Source: Tribonema minus
Taxonomy: Eukaryota; Sar; Xanthophyceae; Tribonematales; Tribonemataceae
Direction: 5' to 3'
NCBI GenBank assembly: GCA_017506865.1
Contig: JAFCMP010000146.1
Location: 434,001 to 498,000 of the forward strand
DNA length: 64,000 bases
Below, in pieces: positions 33,214-44,508 of the stretch (within the stretch, counting starts at the first letter, position 1; the number at the start of each line of letters is the position of its first letter). Position numbers and translations under genes: made by a program. Below the pieces are notes generated by a model, which saw nothing but the letters and a program-made list of their open reading frames with translations, made no database searches and was not told the DNA's origin.

Positions 33214-36200
33214 ATGGGATCTTCTGGGTATTGGGGTCATGTGTCATCTTCTATTGACTGGTAAGCTTGTGGGTTGGAGTAAAAATATAGAGCACGCCGC
33301 CTCCATCAAGCTGTGCGTTTATTCTGGGAATATTGTATATATCCCCGGGTACTATGCCATCTTGAGTTCATGCAAAGGTGAAACAGAGCATCGGCCAAGG
33401 GCAGAGGCTTTCAGGGCTGCAGCTCTTTTGTGTGCATCACAAACACTTCGACCCCCGCTGTCCTCAAGCATTGCTTGCTGTTGATCACTGGCGCCGGGGT
33501 GCAGGTGCGAAGAGAATTACACGCACAGCCACTACGTTGCGGAAATCCACAACACCGTGTCCGGCGCAACGGGAGCTGTTGCTGGCGCGATTGGGATGGC
33601 TTGCTGCTACAAGTGCGGCGCGGAGCTGCGGTTCGCGCTGGTGTTTCTCATGCTGACGATCACCGGCATCGGCACGGTGTGCTTTCATGGCGCGTTGCAG
33701 CGGTGGATGCAGGTGCGCGCTGTACTACATAGTGTGCTATTGTGTCACTGGTAGCACAACATATGAATGCATGCTCTTATTTAGGGTTGCAAAACTCCGT
33801 ATGCGTACTTAAGTACGGGGGCGTATATACGTATTTAAATACGTATCTGTGTGAGCAAATACGCCGCAAATACGGTGTTGTCGTAGACCTGTTAACTGCG
33901 CTCCTTTGCTGACGCTGACAGCAGCAGCGAGACAGCACCAGGAACTGGCACGTGCTTTTGAGCGACCTCACGCCTGACCCCTTTGCAAATGCCCACGGAG
34001 TGCTTGACAACACAGTGTGGGCAACGCCGCATCCGCCCCCCTTGCTGCACAGGTCGGCACGCCGCCTTTGCCCTTCCTTCCCCCATTCGATGATCAAATT
34101 AGCCGAACTTCGACCAATGATCGTTTATTCTGTGCACGCGCATTTTTCTTCGACACGACGATGGATGGATGCCACACAGCCGATGGATGGCTGCACAGGC
34201 AGCAATGCTCGCTCGACAGGAATTGTTGCAGGTGCAGCAGCCTCGCCAGCACCGCTACCGCCATCATCAGAGGTGTCTGCCATCACCACCTCACGATTTG
34301 TGCACGTGTAAACGCCACCCTCGTCGTCGTCGTGGCTGCTCGAGCTCCTACACCTAACCCTGACCCTCATTCTTACCCTGCCGTTAACCCTGAGCGCCTA
34401 CTAGTAGACGAGGCATACAGTGCGTCAAACCTCAACTTGAACTTGAGGTTGCACAAAACAGCGAGGGCTTGTCTGCTGTAGCTACACTGCATGTGCCAGC
34501 ATAAGCCCAAATACGCCAAATACGTCAAATACGTACTGCAAATACGGCGTATTTAAATACGGCGTATTTGTGTGGGGAAATACACTTTTTTGCAACCCTA
34601 CTCTTATTGCTTTCGGCGTCCCACGATAGGATAGCGCATGAAGTGCAAGTTTGAGGGCGCAACTCAAACACATGCAGCATCGTTCCAGAGGAGCCTCTCA
34701 TGGCTGGGAGCCTGAGCATTTTTAGCATCACATTGCATGAGAGGGGGAGCTGTGACCATAGCCAAACATGCGCTTTGTGACAAAATAGCATTGTTGACCA
34801 CCACCAGCTGCATTTGACACTAAATGGGGGTCATTGCTGCCGACGATCAATGACAGTGATAGATCAGCATTGCAGCCTTGAACACACCTGTAGTCATTTT
34901 TGGAGTCTGAATATCGTGCATTCCGCCGCAATGAGTTTACTATCAGTAGGGGCTTTGCCCATCCTTGAGAGTAATGCAGAGGTCTGAGGTGCCTCTCAGT
35001 GGCTCTTGCTGTTGAAGGTGTAGTCACAGGTCCATCAGCCTGCCCTGACGCACTCACTGCGCTCGCACGCCGTGCTTGCGATATCCCTGCGCAGATCCTG
35101 GATGAGGTCCCAATGCTGTGGCTCATTGTGGCCGTCATATTCTGCGTGTACGAGCGCAACGTTGCCGCACACGGCGGAAGGCAGTACGGCTTGTGGCTAC
35201 CGCTTGTGCTGGTGGCGTGGGCCACCGTGGTGTCCTGCGTTGCGGTGCTCGTGCACGGGCCGATGCAGGTGCGCACACGCGAGTGTGTAAGTGAGAGGGT
35301 GGTGCGCTGGCATGTTGAGCACAGGGCTGTCGCTTGCTGCGATTCATAGTTGAGGTGCAAGGCCTGGGACGAGACGGAGGCCCTTTGACCACGAAGTACT
35401 TTGAAGCATGCCGCAATCAATGGCATGAACAACTAGACGGCGGCTCTCACCCCTGACTAGGAACATGTTTGTGTACATGGTGCGTATTGACACCCAAAGT
35501 AAGTAGAACTTGAACAATGAAAAGTCAGATGTGAATGTTGCTTACTGCTTGCTCGGCATTGAGGCAACCGATGCTGAAGCGCTGTAGGGCTAGCCTGCCT
35601 GTAAAAGGGCCTGTGCGCGTACCTCTTGCTGCAGCTCGACTGTTAATGTTTGAGTTGGAAAATCTTATGCACTGCTGAGAGCAGCGCATGTATATGCACC
35701 GGTCAGTCAACAAGCGCACAGCCCATCAAAAGCAGCATGCGGAGAACCAACATGCAACGTTTTTCCACAGTTTGCAATGTCGGGTTGTTTGCTATTCAGC
35801 TGCCAAGGCTTGAATTTGGCGACTTTGCGCTGAGCTTGCGTAACATTGTTTTTGTGACCAAGCTCACTACACTGACACGCATACTGGTGATCGCCACGTG
35901 TACACCATGTGGTCCCTCATAGCATAGTTCCACAGGACAAAAGCAGTTTGTATCCCACCACCTCGTCACCTACCCTTGCACGATCTTTTGTTGGCTCGCG
36001 AATAGCTTACACGGTGACAGCTCCAACACGCGCATGCATGACTTCGCCTGCTGACCCAATGCTAATTGGCCCGCTGGCAGAGCATTGCTACCAGCCCCTG
36101 GCTAGCGCCAGCAATCCCCTAGACTACATTAGTGCCGTATGTGATGTACATTGCCATAACGCCATGGTGCGCGTTGCTTGCGTGCACCGCGCTGCTACAG

Positions 36201-37086
36201 GTAGCCTGCTTCCAGTCATCGTTTGCGTGCGCTTTGCTGGTGGCCCTCTATGGCATATACAAGTGAGTCACACGATAATGCAACAGAAAGCGCCGTATGT
36301 TGTTCTGGTCCTGTGCCAGTCATTATCACAGTAAATCGATGCATGCTGACCACCATTGCCATCAATGCATTCCACGGTGTCCTTGCAGCATGGTCAGCGC
36401 GCTCTCTGTCATGGGTCCCTGTGATAAACTGATATGCTGCTGCCGGCGTCTAGGCTGCCAAAACTCACTAGAATTGGTTTTGGTCCCTCATATGGATACC
36501 AATTACGTTTTTGTAACCACAAATGCATGCAATTGACTTTTGAGCATGTAGACCGCATGCACATGCAGGCACTCACACCAATTATTCCTGAGCAGTGCTG
36601 TGTGCTTTCATGACACCACACTCTTCGTTGTGCATGGATGATCACCACTATTTTGCCCTGCGGAACCAGAGTCAGATCAACACATCTGGTGCGGTGCCCT
36701 GAAAATTCTGCCGCCGCCTCTGACAGGAATGCAGAACGTGTGGGCACCAAACGTCTCACCCAGACGCCTGCTCTCACTGAGCAACCTACTAGTCAACTAT
36801 TGTTGCCACCGCGGTGTCGAGATTCATAGGCCACGAGGACAAACCCTTTCAACCACATGCGCTGCCGTGCAGGCAGTACTGCGAGACGACAGACCAGACA
36901 ACGCTCAACATTGCCAGAGGCAGCGCCGCTATGATGGCGGTGGGCGTGCTCTGCTGGTCTGCGGACGGTCTGCTCTGCTCCTACCTGCAGAACCTGCCCT
37001 ACGGCCTGCCCAATCCGCAGCTGCACGCCTGGGGCTGGCACCTGGGCAGCGCTCTGGGATGCTACGGCAAGTTCTTCATGGCATGA
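33214..37086 (+). CDS. ACER: Alkaline ceramidase (5 exons)
   Basis: The enzyme hydrolyses ceramide or dihydroceramide to a sphingoid base and fatty acid in ER/Golgi membranes. Exons are 33214-33260, 33505-33712, 35095-35268, 36201-36262 and 36873-37086, giving 234 residues with all phases matching. The N-terminus GYWG then SIDWCEENY is the family signature, and CEENY is split exactly at the exon 1/2 junction. Active-site residues align with human ACER3: His77 (CFHGAL), Asp88 (ILDEVP) and His215/His220 (HAWGWH). Two departures are visible: Thr73 stands where ACER3 has Ser77, and one extra residue (Gly) lies between the two C-terminal histidines. Five or more hydrophobic segments are present. 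Intron 2 holds an 819-bp MITE. The protein is slightly shorter than ACER3. Confidence 0.9.
33774..34608. mobile_element. hAT-type MITE (819 bp) in ceramidase intron 2
   Basis: The element is 33782-34600, flanked by a perfect 8-bp target duplication, CTCTTATT, at 33774-33781 and 34601-34608. The ends are TAGGGTTGCAAAA at the left and its complement TTTTGCAACCCTA at the right (two extra T inside). Inside each end are clusters of AAATACG/CGTATTT and palindromic GTATTTAAATAC motifs, probable transposase-binding subterminal repeats. The interior has no transposase but contains telomere-like CCCTAACCCTGACCCT at about 34352 and CAACTTGAACTTGAGGTTG at 34432. It belongs to the same family as the element at 2607. 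Confidence 0.9.
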
Positions 37087-37103
37087 AACAGATAAACAGT
37101 GTC

Positions 37104-37245
37104 ACCGCTAAATGGCTTACTTTGATCATCTCATCGCGAGCGGTCTTGCAGTACGATGGATGCGCTGTCCAGTGACCGCTAAATGGCTTACTTTTGATAT
37201 CTCATCGTAAGTCGTCTTGCAGTACGATGGATGCGCTGTCCAGTA
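37104..37245 (+). repeat. 71-bp tandem duplication just after the ceramidase stop
   Basis: ACCGCTAAATGGCTTACTTT through GATGCGCTGTCCAGT occurs twice, starting at 37104 and 37175, about 90% identical. It begins 18 bases after the stop codon and so probably lies in the 3' UTR. Confidence 0.85.
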
Positions 37246-37965
37246 CTGTCAGAGGTTGCAGACTGCAGGCTAGTCGCATTAGTCGGCGCTGTAGTGAGGC
37301 CCAGCATGCGCGCAGCGCTGTGCCCTAGCCCTAACCCCCTACCCTAATACTAAGCAGTCGGTGGCCCCATTGTGCACCGCACTCGCGCTTGCATTGCCAA
37401 TTCTGCAGGCTGGTGCAAGTACCCAAGTTTATGGACACAATGCCTGCAGCATGAGGTCCATATGACTGCTGGCACGATTGGTCACACTTTGCCTATTGCC
37501 ATCATGCAGTGCCGGCATTTCTAGTGCTGAGTTGCCCAATCAGGCGGTCAACCGACAAAGCCCTTCGTCTACTTCTGCGTGGCTGGGTGTGCTGCAAAGA
37601 CAAAAGACGTCCGTTCCAGTTGAGCATATCAAAGTTTGTGACCGACGTGACACGCATAGACTGAGTACTGAGGATTGCAATGCCTGCATAATGTCAGTGG
37701 GTGCGGCAATGCTGGCACCTCTTCGCATGCGTGCTCGCAGTGTAGTGCTTGCTTGAAGTCGCTTTAACATATCATACAATGTGCGTTATGGCTGAGATCA
37801 TACCGGAATATGGCATGTGCCATCAGCGCAAAGCAAACGGCTTGAGCACAATGGGAAAGTCCATGTAACACCCAACGCTGCATTTGCGCCAATGCATTAC
37901 CTTGATTGTTAGGCACAAGACTCCTCTGACTGCGCTCAACACGTTGTGAATGCGCAGGCCTGACC

Positions 37966-38127
37966 ATGGCCGGCGTCAAGGAGAGACTGCAGTTGCTGGG
38001 AAGAAAGCCACACTATCACTGGGTCGCAGGCCTATTCCCCACCGTGTGCACAGACCCTACGCCGACAGATCGGCAGCCCCCTGGCGTCCCCAAAGCAATT
38101 CGGCACCACAAGCAGCACGCGACGTGA
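37966..38127 (+). CDS. Short ORF or first exon, unidentified
   Basis: An ATG in ideal context (ACCATGG) opens a 53-codon frame beginning MAGVKERLQLLGRKPHYHW and ending at TGA. A GTGAGG donor-like site overlaps the stop, so it could be the first exon of a spliced gene. No continuation was found. No family is recognised. Confidence 0.2.
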   Translation: MAGVKERLQLLGRKPHYHWVAGLFPTVCTDPTPTDRQPPGVPKAIRHHKQHAT

Positions 38128-38956
38128 GGTCTGACAACAGCCTGCAGCCTTCCCCACTGACGAAACTGGACTTTCTGCACCGCAACGCGCATGCCCAATG
38201 CTGGCTGATGAACGCAAGGACTCCGGCAGTAACCCCTCTCGAGTTCGTCCTGTACATACCATGACATATAGTGTAGCTGCAGGATGGGTTCATGTTACCA
38301 GCAGCGGATAAGCTGTAATCAGGGGCGACAGCCATACACGTCATCTTGTCTGTTGTACTAAGAGTTCACATACACATACACTCACGCGGCACAATGAGGG
38401 TTTCTGGCCACGGCCTGAGTTGGCAGAGTCAGAAGCCATTCAGCTGGCTGTATACATATCTGTGCAGAAAGGGTTGCAAGCGTTTGAAAAAGTTGCTGTG
38501 ACATATCACACGCTACAGGGTCAGCTGCTGATGCACACAGTTACACTGGTGGCAATGTTTGTGCAGCGACTACAAGAAGATGCAAGTCAATTCTATCCAC
38601 AGTCATGAGCCAGTGGACAATACCTTGTTCCGCATCTCTAGCCCAGTATTGCAGTCCATGCTTATCGTTTTCCTGTTGCTGCTGGCGATTGTTGCTTATG
38701 GGTATATCGGCACGACGCATACAGTTCGATGGCGTTCAGAGATGATATCGGGAGGTCGATATGATACACTCCACGTTCACATTGTGCATCGCTTCTCGTC
38801 ATCTCGCCCCCCGCCCCTGTGGCGTTACAAAAACCGTTGAGGCGGGGTGGGGGGTTCAGATTGAACTTTTTTGGATTTAGCGGTGCATCCACCGCCTACT
38901 TGCTGTCATCTCGGTGACAGTGCCGCAACAGTTCTTGCTGGCCTCCTGTCATCTAC

Positions 38957-39679
38957 ATGACGCCTTCGTGCAATAGAGCCACTGTTCCTGTCGTGCCTCT
39001 GCCATGTCCTGTCGTCCGCCATTACATAAGCGGCGCAGAGGGCCCCAGGGGCTTGTGCTTGGACAGATGTGTGCGCAATGGCGAACGATTGCAGCCCCAG
39101 TGGATTGGTTCAAAGAGGCTTTCATTGAGCTCTCTTGAAGAGGGGAATGCTAGATGGGGACCAACCCCAAAGTTCAAGCCCCATGTTAAGTCACCTGCGA
39201 ATAAATGGCGCACGCACGCGCACAGTTCTCAGTGTTCCCACCCGCAATCTCCTGCACTCTGCCAGCTTGGCAGAAGGGCTCGCGTGCAAGCGGCTTTACT
39301 TCAGAGCTGGCTGGCTGAAAGAGCTGGTGGTGTGATCAGTGATCATGAGGCTCTGTGGGAGGATCAACTTGTGTTGCCCATCTACAGTGGATCAATTGGT
39401 GTTGCCCGTCTACGGTGGGAATTCGCTGCGGCTCCTGCCGCCTTCCTGCTTGCTGCTCATACACAGCAGATGTTCCCGTCCTACTCTTACGTCGCTCGTC
39501 TACCATCTGCTGCCCCCTTTAATTCGCCGCGGGCTCTGATCGTGTGTCCATCCCTTCTGCTGGCAACAGGGAGCTGGCGCGGAGGGTTGAGTACGCAGGA
39601 GCGCAGTGGTGCAAGAACAACAACCAGCGAGCGTGAGGTGCCAGGTGAGGGGCTGTTGCTGCCTCCAGATGCTGTTTGA
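38957..39679 (+). CDS. Hypothetical 240-residue ORF
   Basis: An uninterrupted ATG-started frame of 241 codons. The product is Ala/Leu/Arg-rich and has no visible domain. It contains a short internal tandem duplication at the DNA level (39361-39420). The stretch is GC-rich enough that long random frames occur, so a chance ORF is possible. Confidence 0.2.
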   Translation: MTPSCNRATVPVVPLPCPVVRHYISGAEGPRGLCLDRCVRNGERLQPQWIGSKRLSLSSLEEGNARWGPTPKFKPHVKSPANKWRTHAHSSQCSHPQSPALCQLGRRARVQAALLQSWLAERAGGVISDHEALWEDQLVLPIYSGSIGVARLRWEFAAAPAAFLLAAHTQQMFPSYSYVARLPSAAPFNSPRALIVCPSLLLATGSWRGGLSTQERSGARTTTSEREVPGEGLLLPPDAV

Positions 39680-41940
39680 TTGGTGAAATGGGCTACCAGA
39701 TGTAATCTTCGCAAGTAGGCGACAGAGCCGACGCTACCCATACTCTATCACTGCTGATGCCTTCCTCATTTATACAGTGTTTTTGCTCTGTATGCGTCCT
39801 GCCTGCACGCTTTATGGTGGACACAAGCAGAGAGGAGTCGGCAGCAGCAGCAGCAGCAGCACCATCATTGTGAATCGCCCAATGGCATGTTTGACGCTGC
39901 TGCGGGAGACGTGATGGCGTACTACAAGGCCGACAACTGTTACTTGCTACTGCGTCGCGCTGCCGGGCTGTTTCACGCTCAGCTACTGCAAGCAGCTGCA
40001 ACGAAGGCAGATGCAAATGTCGAGCATGTCTTTCTGGCTTTGAAGAGGAAAAGGATGGCATCATAACGAAAGTGGCTGATGATGAGGACCTCAACGCGCT
40101 GCGGAATGCCACAGCCGGCAACTGTCCGACACTCCTTCTCATCCGACGGCACCGTTACGTGACTTCACACGAGGGTTCTTTTTTGACAGCATCATCACCA
40201 GCTCAGTAGCTTCTACCGAAGACCAGCACCATTGTACAAGCCAACGCGCCCGAAAGCTACATCCAGCTGTCTTAGGCATCTGCTCGCCACGCAAAAATTG
40301 GCGCAATGCTGCTGCCTCTGGAAGACAGTGCACTAGCCAACGCTCGCTGCGTAGGCATGGCTTGTCTGGCCGGTTCAGGACTGCCTGTCGTGGAGTAGCT
40401 TTACAACATTCAAGGTCCCACCCCTACATTCCCGCCAAGCCAGTGTCCCAGTGGTGCCTGGTGCCTGAAGATTCTTGTCATTAATGAATCCCACAAGCCG
40501 ACTGACGCAGAAGTTTCTCTTGCTCGACATTTTTCTTTGGGTCCCAAATGTTGTGTTGTCAAATTGCACATAGTGTATGCTTACTTGGGTTAGGGTCTAG
40601 TGTCAATGCCCGCGCAGAAGAATTAAATGCTGACACACCTATTTGGCATCACTGCAGTTTAGCAGTGAGCTGCACATACGCTGCTGCGGCTGTTGCACGC
40701 CATATGCACCATTGATTTGGCATGTTTCCTTGCTGAGATCATTTGTAGGCCGGCATAGTCACTGTTGCCATGCTGATGCTATGTTCTTTGAAGATACTGT
40801 GGTTCGCAATGTGGTATTCTCAGCCTGACTTTGAGCAAACAAATACTCATCTGCATCTGCAGTGCATTTTTCGATTGATTGAGGACCTCGCTGCACTTGT
40901 CTGCCCTGGTGTTGTTTAGGCTGGTCCACGAACGCATTCTGCAGCGTATGGGCCAGTTGGCCCTGCTAGTTATACGGAGACAAGGTTGGGCATGACGTTC
41001 CTGCACTCTACTGCCAAACAAGATTGCACCCATATATATGGACAAACATGCATCATGCACTCTGCACTGCCTCCACCTCACTATTACTGGACTGCTACTT
41101 TTGTTGTGCCTGTGCTGCTCTGCCCTGTCTTGCTCGCAGGAGCTGGCACTCCTATCGTGGGCTTCACACCAACAGGTATGTAATAAAGAGCTCAAACATC
41201 ATGCTTTCTGGCATCTCTTCAGGACTCCTCAAGGAATGGCCGCAGCCACAGCAGATTCAAGTCTAAGTGACTGCTTACAGTATACATCGTGAACAAACCT
41301 CCAACTGCTGATACTACTTCTATCAAGTTGATGTTCACAGGTTCTGGTGCCAAAGGCAGTGCAATGTGGTGTTGCCCAATGAGTTCGCCCAGGCGCTTGG
41401 ATCCCAAACACGTAGGTAGCCAACAAAGAGCTCTCCAGCTTTGTATATGAAACCTTCAGCAACACCAAACCCTGGTCTCAACAACATCACCACCTGCACG
41501 TTACTGCAGCTGATGTACCTTTCTGATTGCATATCAAGTGGATTCGAAGTTGTCAACATTGATGTTGGGTGCTGACTACTGATCGTGTATTGGGATCAAG
41601 TGAGCGGCCATGATCATATGAATTATAGCATGAATGCCCTGCCTTGTTGTACCATGATATTCATTGCTGCTGGAAGCTTTGGAGCATGGTCACTGCATTT
41701 GATGATACCAATCTGTGCCTGTTTAAAATGTGTCCCTTGCTGCAATTGTGAATGCAGGTTATTGGGACAACTTCACGGATCTACTGCGGCAGGGGCACAT
41801 CAACAGGCCGGATGATAACAGTGATGACCCTTATTGCACGACGGTTCAATAGACAGTACACGAGCGCTTGCAGAGTCCATCTGGCTGTGGACCTGTACAG
41901 GGCCGCACAACTGCTGCCCAGCACTTTCACATCGAGCGTC

Positions 41941-43136
41941 ATGGCTCAGCAGCACCAACTGCAGCTGCATGGGCGCTGCGCAGAGGAGTTTCCGCATTGC
42001 ATCCTGACGGCGACCGACAAGAAGGGGAGACCCCGCATCGTCAGGCTCCTGGGTTGCGCTGTCTCACGACCGACAGCGCATGCTTCAGAGGCGGACGTGT
42101 GCGAGCGGCTGGAGCTGGCAAAGGCGCACGAGGAAGGCACCCCGGTGGCACACATAAAGCTAATCGATGTGGATTTGAACCCTGAAGACTCGTGCTGTAG
42201 TACCAAACACGGCGCTGGTGTGTACCGCGCGTTGCTCATGCCGCGGTGCGTCTGTGCAGTCAGCGCCCAGCCGCAGCTGAGACAAATGGTCATGGCACGC
42301 GGCGGTGCACGCTTTGTGCAGGCGGTCGAGTACATGCACAGCAAACGTCATGTGCACATATACATAAAGGTGAGCTGGTAACTGCAAGAGTGTCAATGGT
42401 TTGCTGACAAACTTGAACAAGTAAACACACGTCATAGAGGGCCGATCACACATGATAATTGCCAAGTGGCACAGCATCCTATTAGAGCCCTCACCTCGCC
42501 CATCCACCATCAAAGTCTGGCCAAAACCATTGACACCTGCAATCATTGAAGGTTATATATACCCTTAATTAGTGCATGTCGGAAGCAAGCTGTTTGACTA
42601 TAAGCAACTGGGTGAGCATTCCACAAGCTTTCTTGCCAAAACAAAAGTACACACCGAAGGTGGTCAGTGTCATGATGGGATGCGTTTCGCCACTGCAGAT
42701 GCGCTCAAGACACATAATCACTTCAATCTAATGCTGCTGAATACTAGATCGCTGTGCCTCTGTATTCCGGCTTTGCCTGTACGCTTGCGTTTGCATGCAG
42801 GGAGCAGATGTATTTGTAGATGCAGATGGCAACTGGTTCCTTGGCGACTTTGGGTCGACCGTGGTCATTGGCGACCCTGTGCACTCATACACGCAATGCT
42901 TCTACCGCAATGACATCCTGCGCCAGCCTGCACAACCGGCGTTCGACTGGTACATGCTGGCTGTGATGCTTGCTGTAGAGCTCCACAAGGAGAAGTGGAG
43001 GGAGCAGCTTCTTGATGGTGATTGCGTCACTGACAGTAAGCTCTGTGCAGCTGCCTCTGCTGCAACACTGGAGGGTTTGAAAGATAACCTGCAGCTAGCG
43101 ATGGAGCGCGGTCAAATAGCTGACGATGCCTCATGA
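41941..43136 (+). CDS. Protein kinase-like protein with degraded catalytic loop (2 exons)
   Basis: Exons are 41941-42369 and 42801-43136 (phase 0 junction), giving 254 residues from ATG 41941. The frame is open further upstream, so earlier exons may exist. Kinase-fold cues are RIVRLLG, YRALLMPRC, an alpha-E-like FVQAVEYMHSKRHVH, then IYIKGADVFVDADGNWFLGDFGS. DFG is intact and HxDxKxxN is recognisable in position. However, the catalytic Asp is replaced by Tyr (HIYIKG) and the Mg-binding Asn by Asp (GAD). No glycine loop or VAIK lysine is seen. GDFGS with NWFLGD recalls kinases common in brown-algal-type genomes. It is either a pseudokinase or the end of a larger, decaying gene. Confidence 0.6.
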
Positions 43137-44508
43137 GCACCCCTCCGTGTATGTATATGCTAATCCACTGACTTCATCCTCAGTCTGTGAATGTACCCGC
43201 ACATGCCTTCTGGTACTGGTTTGCTGCACATGCTACCCTTGATTGTGCGCCATCACTGGCCACTTGCAAAGTGCTGGTCATTCAAAACATGAGCATGTGG
43301 GCACCAGCATCGTGTTGCAGTGCGGGGATTTCTTGACTTTGAGCATGAAGTGCTGGCATGCTTTTCCAGCGAACTCAGAGACTTGGTAGAAATCGATTTG
43401 ACGCGTATTGCGGGTGTGTTTGCATTGTTGGTATTGCCTCCTCTGACTTGATGGCTGCCGTAATTGCGTGTTTCTCGGTGCTTGGATTGTAGTGATATAC
43501 GACTCTGATGTAGAGTGGTTTAACTCATGAGAAGAATCGTGATTGGAGGGGCGGACAACCGTGACGTATGTCAGATCTGAACGTGTATCATTAATCGAAA
43601 GAAGTTCATGAACTTCAAAGCCCTTGTTCAGGTTTAGGGCCCATGATCTTGGGGCATTATGCATAAACCTCACAAGATGAAGAGGGAACCTGTGAAGCAA
43701 AAAACAAGCGCGCCAATAAGAAAGTGGCACTGCTTGGGTCATGTTATGGCTATGCAGACAGGGATGGCACACAAGTTGGCCAACATGCGTGCATCAGCAC
43801 AGTTAATGCAACGGGCTGGTGTCCGAACTGCACCAACATTTTGAGCGTATACGGCGGCTAGGGTTTCTTGGTGAATTTGCCATGAACGTTGAGCAGCTGT
43901 TTCTTTGTTGGTGTAAATCAAGCAAGAGTTACCAGGGGTTGACTCAGCACACAGGCTGCGAGAGCCTGCATGATATCCTTCAAGCTTGTCGCATGTTGTT
44001 TCGTTTTATGATCCAAATTTGTATTTGCGTGTGCACGCGTTGCCACCACGCCTCCCTTCTCCTTCTGCAAACGAAAGACAGGAGGGTAGAGTCTCAAGCC
44101 GTAAACCTCACCAACAAACCTCCCTTCCACCACCACCATTACCACCCACACGGCGGTTACAACGAAACCGCAGGAGCGGATTGGGTGAACGTTGGTCAAT
44201 CAGAGCGGGAGTTGAACCATGTTCGGTGGTGCTGCAGTTACGTTGCGGCTCGTGCGCTCGCACTCTGCCGCATGCGAGACACTCATTACCAGCGAGCGAC
44301 AGTCAGCGAGAGACGCTTACTACCGCAGTAGCGCCCTTCCCTTCCCTTCAGGTCAGGCTTCGCACCCCTCCCCCTCCTTGTGAAGTTTAGAGCCGACCTG
44401 GGTGCATGCCGCGCCACCGCTTCTATCACTTGAGCCTCACTGCAACGCTGCCATTTGCCTTGCTGTCGCAGTCAAGCAGCAGCCAAGCAGCAGCGGACGT
44501 CGGCAACA
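43137..44508. other. Spacer, no gene recognised
   Basis: A minus-strand ORF of 164 codons at 43278-43772 (first ATG 43742) has an even, protein-like composition (YVTVVRPSNHDSSHELNHS) but no recognisable family. A plus-strand His-rich frame lies near 44100-44330. The last 100 bases are probably the 5' leader of the next gene. Confidence 0.3.

Larger units (their letters stand above)
37246..41940. other. Long spacer, only weak coding candidates
   Basis: No gene is certain in these 4.7 kb. Candidates listed separately are 37966-38127 and 38957-39679. A telomere-like tract is at 37323-37352, a (GCA)8 run at 39842-39865 and a 30-bp duplication (GGATCAA..TGTTGCCC.TCTAC) at 39361-39420. A PB1-like fragment broken by a frameshift is near 40000-40170. 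Composition falls to moderate GC after 37300. Confidence 0.4.

Noticed and set aside
43278-43742. Minus-strand ORF of about 155 codons with even composition
   Set aside because: No family, no splice partners and no good start context. Kept only as a note in the spacer entry.
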